From UBA10649 sp965278965 (GTDB taxonomy: Bacteria > Actinomycetota > Actinomycetes > S36-B12): a stretch of 64,000 nt of DNA. The DNA is taken from positions 1,860,001-1,924,000 of the forward strand of contig OZ257127.1 of the NCBI GenBank assembly GCA_965278965.1, written 5' to 3'. The translations under genes and the position numbers were made by a program. The notes under the pieces were generated by a model. That model did not search any database. It worked only from the letters and a program-made list of their open reading frames with translations, and had not been told where the DNA came from. Positions 58,207-64,000 of this stretch are shown piece after piece (position 1 is the stretch's first letter; every line of letters begins with the position of its first letter).

Positions 58207-60167
58207 GCGACTGGCGACCCCCCTCGCCATCCCGCGGACCTGATGACCACGGCGAGGTCCCGGAAGGGATCGACCCCGTCTCGGGCATCCCGTACGCCGA
58301 GGGGTGGCGCGACCGCACCGTCGTGGAGTCCGTCCGCGCGTCAATGAGCCTCCTGACGCCCCGCGACCGGCGGCTGACCTACTTAGCCGGCCTGGTCCAG
58401 ATGAGCCTGGCGCTCCTCGACCTCCTCGGCGTCGCCCTCATCGGCATCGTCGCCGCCATCGCCGTCTCCGGGATCGACCCCTCATCGATGTCGCCGACGA
58501 TGCAGAGCTGGATCGACCGCCTCGGCCTGGGCGACCTCACGGCCTCCCAGCTCGTCGGCGTGTTCGCGCTGGCGGCCGTCGTGCTGCTCGTGACCAAGAC
58601 GATCGTGTCGGCGATCCTGACCCGAAAGATGATGCGGTTCCTCGCCAACCGGCAGGCCGACGTCTCGGCACGGCTGGCCCGGTCGCTCCTGAGCCGGCCG
58701 CTGCTGGACGTCCAGCGCTGGAGCACGGCCGAGGTCCTCTACGCCCTGACGTCCGGCGTGGCCGCCGCGATCACGAGCCTGCTCGGAGCATGCCTGGTCA
58801 TCGTCAGCGAGCTCTTCCTGTTCGCGATCATGGCTGCCGGCCTGCTGTTCATCGACCCGATGCTCACCTTCGCGACCGCCGCGTACTTCGCGATCATCGT
58901 GTGGATCCTGCAGGTCTGGCTGGGCAAGGCGTCCGCCCGCAACTCGACCGTGCAGGCCGAGCGCGGCATGTCGACCATCACGACCGTCTCCGAGGCTCTG
59001 ACGACCTACCGCGAGACGACCGTGCTCAACCGGCGCGACTTCTACATCGACCGGTTCGACCGCATGGTCCGCGACTCTGCGCAGGCCGGTGCCGCGAACG
59101 CGTACTACCAGGAGATCCCGAAGTACGTGCTCGAGACCGCCCTCGTCATCGGCGGCTTCCTGCTGGCGATCGTCCAGTTCGTCACGAAGGACCTCGCCGC
59201 CGCCGCAGCGATCATCGGCATCTTCCTCGCCGCGGGCTTCCGCATCGTGCCCTCCATGCTCCGCCTGCAGGGCGCGGCCGTCACCATCCGGTCGGCGAGC
59301 GCCGCCGCGCGGAAGACGTTCGAGCTGGCCAGCTGGTTCGGGCTGCAGGAAGGCGCCGGCGAACGGCCGCGCCGCATCTCCGACGCGGACGCGCTGGCGA
59401 TCCGCGACCGCATCGCCGCCGGCCACGGGGAGTTCGAGGCGCGCGTCGACATCGAGAACGTCTCGGTGACCTACCCCGGAGCCGACCACCCGGCCGTCAG
59501 CGGCGCCACCGTGCACGTGCTTCCCGGACGCTCCCTCGCGCTCGTCGGCAGCACCGGCGCCGGCAAGTCCACGCTGGCCGACATGCTCCTGGGCGTCCTC
59601 GACGTCGACACCGGGTCGATCCGGATCTCCGGCGTCTCCCCCCGCGAGGCCGTCGCGCGGTGGCCCGGGGCGATCGCCTACGTCCCGCAGAGCGTCGGCC
59701 TCACCGAAGGGTCGATCCGCGAGAACGTCGCGCTCGGCCTGCCCGACCTCGCGATCGACGATGAGCTCGTGTGGGACGCCCTGGAGCGGGCGCACCTCGC
59801 CAACTTCCTACGGGACACCCGCGAGGGGCTCGACACCGTCGTCGGCGAGCGCGGCGTCCGCCTGTCCGGCGGGCAACGGCAGCGCCTGGGCATCGCGCGC
59901 GCCCTCTACACCCGCCCGCGCCTGCTCGTGCTCGACGAGGCCACCAGCGCCCTCGACGCCGAGACCGAGCAGTCCATCACGCAGACCGTGAGCGAGCTCG
60001 AAGGCGAGGTCACGACGGTCACCATCGCCCACCGCCTCGCGACCATCCGGCACGCCGATGAGGTCCTGTTCCTCCGGGACGGCCTGATCGCCGCGCGCGG
60101 CACCTTCGACGAGGTCCGCGCCAGCACCCCCGACTTCGACCGCACCGCCCGCCTGCTGGGCATGTAG
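58203..60167 (+). CDS. ABC exporter, fused permease and ATPase (PglK/MsbA-like)
   Basis: 654 residues: six hydrophobic helices in the first 350 residues, then a full ATPase domain with Walker A GSTGAGKST (449-457), LSGGQ (554-558), Walker B LLVLDEA (574-580) and the switch His610. The single chain with both parts works as a homodimer. It is a candidate flippase or exporter for lipid-linked glycans of this locus. Its coupling to rfbG by ATGA overlap supports that reading, but a lipid or peptide substrate is not excluded. Confidence 0.9.
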   Translation: MSDWRPPSPSRGPDDHGEVPEGIDPVSGIPYAEGWRDRTVVESVRASMSLLTPRDRRLTYLAGLVQMSLALLDLLGVALIGIVAAIAVSGIDPSSMSPTMQSWIDRLGLGDLTASQLVGVFALAAVVLLVTKTIVSAILTRKMMRFLANRQADVSARLARSLLSRPLLDVQRWSTAEVLYALTSGVAAAITSLLGACLVIVSELFLFAIMAAGLLFIDPMLTFATAAYFAIIVWILQVWLGKASARNSTVQAERGMSTITTVSEALTTYRETTVLNRRDFYIDRFDRMVRDSAQAGAANAYYQEIPKYVLETALVIGGFLLAIVQFVTKDLAAAAAIIGIFLAAGFRIVPSMLRLQGAAVTIRSASAAARKTFELASWFGLQEGAGERPRRISDADALAIRDRIAAGHGEFEARVDIENVSVTYPGADHPAVSGATVHVLPGRSLALVGSTGAGKSTLADMLLGVLDVDTGSIRISGVSPREAVARWPGAIAYVPQSVGLTEGSIRENVALGLPDLAIDDELVWDALERAHLANFLRDTREGLDTVVGERGVRLSGGQRQRLGIARALYTRPRLLVLDEATSALDAETEQSITQTVSELEGEVTTVTIAHRLATIRHADEVLFLRDGLIAARGTFDEVRASTPDFDRTARLLGM

Positions 60168-60181
60168 TCCAGACTGCAGCC

Positions 60182-62296
60182 GTGGTCAGCGCCGTCGTCA
60201 TCCTCGGCGTCGTGGCGCTCCAGGCCGCCAGCGGCGCCGTCTGGTGGGCGTGGGCCCGGGCAACGGCCCCGGCCGACAAGGACCGGCAGGCGACCTGGGC
60301 CGAGCTCGTCGGCATGGGCCTGGCCCTCGGCACGTTCGCCTCGATGCTCGTGGCCATGGCGCTCGCCGGCACCGCCCTCGACCCCGTCGCCTGGGTCCTG
60401 CCGGCCGCCGCGACGGCGGCCGCGCTGCTCGTGCCTGCCGCCCGCCGCCCGCTCGCCCGCCTGCATGTCCGGGTCGCCGCCCCACAGGTCGTCGCGACGG
60501 CGGTCGGCCTCGTCGCCGGGCTTGCCCTCCTGGTCGTCAACTGGGCCCGGATCCCGCTCGACGACCCGTCGTCGACGTCGTTCACCGACCTGTACTTCTT
60601 CGAGGCGATCAGCCGCGGCCTCGCGCAGTTCGGGCCAGCCCAGAGCATCCTCATGTCGGGCGGGTCCCTTCGGTACCACTGGTTCAGCTACGCATGGGCC
60701 GGCGAGCTGGCCCAGACCTCGAGCGCCGCGCCCTTCGTCACCATCACGCGCGCGCTCCCTCTGGTGACCCTCGTCGGAGTGACCCTTCTGGTCGCCGCGT
60801 GGGCCGGCGCCCGCTCACGGGTGCGCTGGGTTCCGACACTCGCCGTCCTCCTCGTCGTCGGCGGCGGGTACACCGGGGCGCTCTACGGCACGATCCTCAA
60901 CTTCGACTCGCCGAGCCAGTCGATGACGACGATGTGGCTGCTCGCCCTCGGTGTCACGGTCGTCTGGCTCGCCCGCTCCCGCACGGGACGGGCCGGCGGA
61001 CTCGTCGTCGTCGCCGTACTCGCATCGGCCTGCACCGGCGGCAAGATCAGCCACGCGGCGGTCGCGGCCGGCGGCATCGCGCTGCTCGCCCTCGTCGGCC
61101 TCGTCACCCGGGCCCGGTGGTGGCGCCGGGTCCTCGCCGCCGGGGTGGTCGCCGCGGTCGCGATGGCGGCGACCTACGTGTGGGTCCTCGCCGGCGTCGC
61201 CCTCGACCGCAACCTCACCGAGGAGCTCGCGGTCAAGGCATCGACGTGGCAGGGGCTGGACCCGCTCGTCGGCCGGGGCGGGGTCATCCTCGGCACCGGA
61301 GCGCTCGTCCTCGCCATCGTCGCCCGGCTCGCCGGCATCGGCTGGCTGCTCGCCCTCCGGCGCACGCGCACGTCGCCCGACGTCCTCTTCGCGACCGGGG
61401 CCGTCCTCGTCGGTCTCGCCGCCATGCTCCTCCTGCGCGAGGGGGTCAACGAGCTCTGGTTCGTGCTGGCCGCAAGCGCCCCGGCGGCCGTCGTCTCCGC
61501 GGTCGGCATCGGGCGTGCGCTACGACCCCGAGGACGTCCACCGCGGCCGCTGCGACATCCGCTCGCCTGGGCGGTCGCCGTCGCTGTCCCAGCCTCGATG
61601 GCCAGCCTCGTCCTGTCACGCAACTGGTCCGATCACCAGGCGGCGCTGAACTGGCTCGCGGCGATCATCGCCTGGGCGCTCGTGCCGGCCGCGGCGCTCA
61701 CCGTCGCCGTGTGGCGCCGCCCCCAGGGTCGGGTCGTCGTGCCGGCGCTCGCCTTCACCGTCGCCGGGCTCGCACTGACGTCGATCGGCACGCGGCCCTC
61801 GGCGGCGTGGACGTCCTCGCGACCGATCACGACCGAACGCGGCGAGGTCGCCCCGGCCGGTGCCCTGCCGGGTGAGTCGGCGACGCCCGCCCCGGCGACG
61901 AGTGCCGCCACGGCCGGATACGCCGCGACGCTGGCGGCCGCCCAGTGGCTCGACGCTCACAGCCCCATCGACGCTCAGGTCGCCACGACCGATCCGGTGG
62001 CCGCCCTGGTGCCCGCACTGAGCGGACGGCAGATGTACCTCGCGGGCGACCTGTACCAGGTGGGGCTCGGCCGTGCGGACGAGATCGACGAGATCGGGCG
62101 GCGACGCGACGTGTCGCGTGCACTGGGAACCGGTCCGTCCATCTCGGACTACTCGGCGCTGTGCGCCGCCGGCGTCGACTACGTGTGGTCGGCGACCACG
62201 CCCGACGACGTCCGGGCCACGGGTCTCGCCGTCGTCTACCAGCAGCCGGAGGTCACGATCCTGCAGCTGCCGCAGGGGCAGTGCCCGATCCCGTAG
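60182..62296 (+). CDS. Large polytopic membrane protein, GT-C-like
   Basis: 704 residues with about fourteen helices. Outer loop one contains WARIPLDDPSSTSFTDLYFFE, with Asp residues placed as in GT-C enzymes, and SLRYHWFSYAWAGEL follows. The C-terminal soluble part (about 580-704) contains YAATLAAAQWLDAHSPIDAQ and ends LPQGQCPIP. Function inferred only as a probable glycosyltransferase or polymerase. It begins 15 bases after the ABC gene and overlaps the convergent acyltransferase by 44 bases. Confidence 0.55.
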   Translation: MVSAVVILGVVALQAASGAVWWAWARATAPADKDRQATWAELVGMGLALGTFASMLVAMALAGTALDPVAWVLPAAATAAALLVPAARRPLARLHVRVAAPQVVATAVGLVAGLALLVVNWARIPLDDPSSTSFTDLYFFEAISRGLAQFGPAQSILMSGGSLRYHWFSYAWAGELAQTSSAAPFVTITRALPLVTLVGVTLLVAAWAGARSRVRWVPTLAVLLVVGGGYTGALYGTILNFDSPSQSMTTMWLLALGVTVVWLARSRTGRAGGLVVVAVLASACTGGKISHAAVAAGGIALLALVGLVTRARWWRRVLAAGVVAAVAMAATYVWVLAGVALDRNLTEELAVKASTWQGLDPLVGRGGVILGTGALVLAIVARLAGIGWLLALRRTRTSPDVLFATGAVLVGLAAMLLLREGVNELWFVLAASAPAAVVSAVGIGRALRPRGRPPRPLRHPLAWAVAVAVPASMASLVLSRNWSDHQAALNWLAAIIAWALVPAAALTVAVWRRPQGRVVVPALAFTVAGLALTSIGTRPSAAWTSSRPITTERGEVAPAGALPGESATPAPATSAATAGYAATLAAAQWLDAHSPIDAQVATTDPVAALVPALSGRQMYLAGDLYQVGLGRADEIDEIGRRRDVSRALGTGPSISDYSALCAAGVDYVWSATTPDDVRATGLAVVYQQPEVTILQLPQGQCPIP

Positions 62297-63413
62297 CCGC
62301 GTCCTTAGCCACCGGGGACGGCCAGCGACGGTGCGCCCAGTCGAGGATGCGCTTCTCGAAGAAGTTCCACGAGAGCAGGCCGACCGCCCACGAGACAGCC
62401 GTCGTGAACACGATGATCCCCGACACGAACGCCAGGTTGTACGGCTCGGTCGTGTCGGTCGGGCCGGTGTACCAGCGCTCGATCCCGCGGAGGATCCAGA
62501 AGTGGAAGAAGTACATGAAGTACGAGTAGCGGCCGATGCTCCGCAGCGACGGCCCGACGACCGGGATCGCGTTGCCGACGACAGCGAGGGCAGCGGCCAC
62601 GATGACGAAACCGAGGACGAAGTAGCCCGGTGTCTCCTCGGCGTAGGTCGTCAGCATCCCGAGTAGGAGTGCCACCGCGACGAGGACGGCCGTCCACGAG
62701 CGCTCGGGCACGAGGCCCTCGATCCCCCGGGTGCGCCAGACCCGCAGGACCGCGTACGCGGCGCCGCCGAGGAGGAAGAACGGCCACGAGTTGAACAGCG
62801 ACAGCCGCAACCAGTCCGCGGCGATCGTGCCGGCGACACCGTCCGGACCGGCGTACGCGACGACCACGCGGGCCGCGAACATCGACAGGTAGCCGACGAC
62901 GACCGTGCCGGCCAGGAACGCGACGCTTCGCCGGCGGAACCACGAGAACAGCAGGTAGTGCCCCATCTCCTGCTGGATCGTGAGGCCGCCGGTCGGGATG
63001 TAGACGAGGGCGGGGTTGAGCCAGCCGAGGAAGAACAGGCCGAGCAGGAAGCCCAGCCACGGCGGCAGGCCCGAGTCCGGGACGCCGTAGACCAGGTACG
63101 AGATGACGAGGAACACGATCCACAGCGGCCACACACGGGCGATGCGGCGCGACCAGAAGTACGTCTGCGTGTACGCGCGGTCGCCCGTGTGCAGGGAGAA
63201 CATGAGCCAGCCCGACAGCAGGAAGAACAGCTGCACGCCGAACTGGCTGAAGTTCAGTGCCCGGAAGACCTCCATCGGCAGGCGGTAGCTGCCGGTCGAG
63301 GCCACCATCGTCGACAGCGAGTGCGTCGCGATGACGCAGATGATCGCGACTCCGCGCACCGCGTCCAGCGCCGCGACACGCGGCTGCCCGGACGGGGGAA
63401 GGGCGGTCGGCAC
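62253..63413 (-). CDS. OafA/AT3-type membrane acyltransferase
   Basis: 386-residue integral membrane protein with about ten helices. The N-terminal VAALDAVRGVAIICVIATHS and QLFFLLSGWLMF segments are diagnostic of the acyltransferase-3 family, with the conserved Arg and His of the active site. Such enzymes O-acetylate or succinylate surface sugars. The GTG at 63413 is preferred; upstream extension only gives unconserved residues. Its 3' end overlaps the end of the membrane protein at 60182. Its substrate is probably the glycan of this locus. Confidence 0.87.
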   Translation of the reverse strand: MPTALPPSGQPRVAALDAVRGVAIICVIATHSLSTMVASTGSYRLPMEVFRALNFSQFGVQLFFLLSGWLMFSLHTGDRAYTQTYFWSRRIARVWPLWIVFLVISYLVYGVPDSGLPPWLGFLLGLFFLGWLNPALVYIPTGGLTIQQEMGHYLLFSWFRRRSVAFLAGTVVVGYLSMFAARVVVAYAGPDGVAGTIAADWLRLSLFNSWPFFLLGGAAYAVLRVWRTRGIEGLVPERSWTAVLVAVALLLGMLTTYAEETPGYFVLGFVIVAAALAVVGNAIPVVGPSLRSIGRYSYFMYFFHFWILRGIERWYTGPTDTTEPYNLAFVSGIIVFTTAVSWAVGLLSWNFFEKRILDWAHRRWPSPVAKDAATGSGTAPAAAAGS

Positions 63414-63455
63414 GAGTTCTACTCTAGGTGCGCAGCAGGTCCCGAGGAGGAACCC

Positions 63456-64000
63456 ATGTCCGTCATGACCCGAGCCCTGGACCGACTGACCGGGGGCCGG
63501 CTGACGAAGTCCGAGTTCGAGCACCGCTTCGCCCGGTACCAGTCCAGCGGCCAGTGGGAGAGCGGCGACGGTGAGTCGCTGCTGTCGGCGTTCTTGGAGT
63601 CGGGCGGCCCGTGGCTGACGGCGGCGTCGGACCGCGTCACCGCCGCCGGGACCTCGTACGACTTCGAGGAGGCGGCCGACACGCTCGGTCTGTGGGCCGA
63701 GCCCGGCGCGTTCGACCGGGCCCTCGCATCGCTGCGGACCGACGGCTACGCGCTGTGCGACGTGCTCATGCCGGACGCCATGGTCGACGAGCTGTCGAGC
63801 TACTTCGCCTCAGCCCCGTGCACGCTGACCTCGGACCGGCCGACCGGACTGGCGCCCGGCGAGACCGTCACGGTCGACTTCGACAACCCGCTGGCCGAGA
63901 AGTACGCCGTCACGACGAAGGCGACCCTCGCGTCGCCGACGGTCCGGTCCTTGATGCTGGACCAGGGGCTGCTGCGCATCGCCCAGGCATACCTGGGCTC
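63456..64000 (+). CDS. Phytanoyl-CoA dioxygenase-like protein, 5' part (runs off the window)
   Basis: An open frame from ATG 63456 (AGGAGG upstream, spacing five) continues to the end of the window without a stop, giving at least 181 residues. The segment SLRTDGYALCDVLMPDAMVDEL resembles the beginning of PhyH-type Fe(II)/2-oxoglutarate oxygenases, and LRIAQAYLG matches a conserved helix of the same family. The metal-binding HxD...H would lie beyond the window, so the assignment is provisional. It is divergent from the acyltransferase gene. Confidence 0.6.
   Translation, partial: MSVMTRALDRLTGGRLTKSEFEHRFARYQSSGQWESGDGESLLSAFLESGGPWLTAASDRVTAAGTSYDFEEAADTLGLWAEPGAFDRALASLRTDGYALCDVLMPDAMVDELSSYFASAPCTLTSDRPTGLAPGETVTVDFDNPLAEKYAVTTKATLASPTVRSLMLDQGLLRIAQAYLG

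Overview
The window is very GC-rich (many 60-base blocks are 70-80% G+C), uses many GTG starts, and packs genes with 4-base GTGA/ATGA stop-start overlaps. With the DUF4446, DUF5926/SEC-C, DUF222-HNH and lone LigD-polymerase genes this points to an actinobacterium, probably of the Micrococcales/Cellulomonadaceae type; the genus is not provable from sequence alone. Apart from small gaps (largest about 196 bases, filled by a riboswitch) the DNA is coding. I saw no rRNA, tRNA, CRISPR array, transposase or integrase.

Region 1 (1-14.4 kb) is mostly conserved chromosomal material: a Cof-type HAD phosphatase; a coupled minus-strand run DUF4446-pheA-rmlB-rmlD; a channel-like membrane protein; a Gdt1/TMEM165-family cation exporter behind a yybP-ykoY (Mn2+) riboswitch; a nucleoside-diphosphate-sugar epimerase-like SDR; a SEC-C protein; a glycerophosphodiesterase; a second HAD phosphatase; a DUF559 gene broken by one in-frame stop; an FAD-linked 2-hydroxyacid dehydrogenase; and two secreted proteins.

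Region 2 (14.4-35.9 kb) begins a very large surface-glycan locus: many polytopic GT-C-like proteins, GT2 enzymes, an 800-residue double GT4 protein, and a set of nucleotide-sugar finishing enzymes (four SDRs plus an RmlC-type cupin). A solitary LigD polymerase domain gene sits inside it.

Region 3 (35.9-48.8 kb) has visibly lower G+C (sampled 60-base lines give 53-58%). It carries two large membrane proteins, an SDR, an unusual NeuB-SAF-TIM-barrel fusion, an FkbM methyltransferase, a GT2, a Zn-ribbon methyltransferase, an acetolactate-synthase-like ThDP enzyme and a Gfo/Idh/MocA oxidoreductase. It looks like an inserted sugar-diversification cassette.

Region 4 (48.8-64 kb) returns to high G+C: CDP-glucose synthesis (rfbF), a DUF222-HNH gene, a WecE-like aminotransferase/GT2/WecD-like acetyltransferase trio, the CDP-glucose pathway genes rfbH and rfbG, an ABC exporter, more membrane proteins, an O-acyltransferase and the start of a PhyH-like oxygenase.

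Taken together the genes can make dTDP-rhamnose, a dTDP-4-acylamino-4,6-dideoxyhexose and a CDP-3,6-dideoxyhexose. The ThDP enzyme raises the possibility of a branched-chain (yersiniose-like) sugar. Four DPM-like GT2 proteins with C-terminal membrane helices are scattered among about ten GT-C-like proteins, suggesting that several polyprenyl-phosphate sugars are made inside the cell and used outside it. A family of about 60-base palindromes marks several gene ends.
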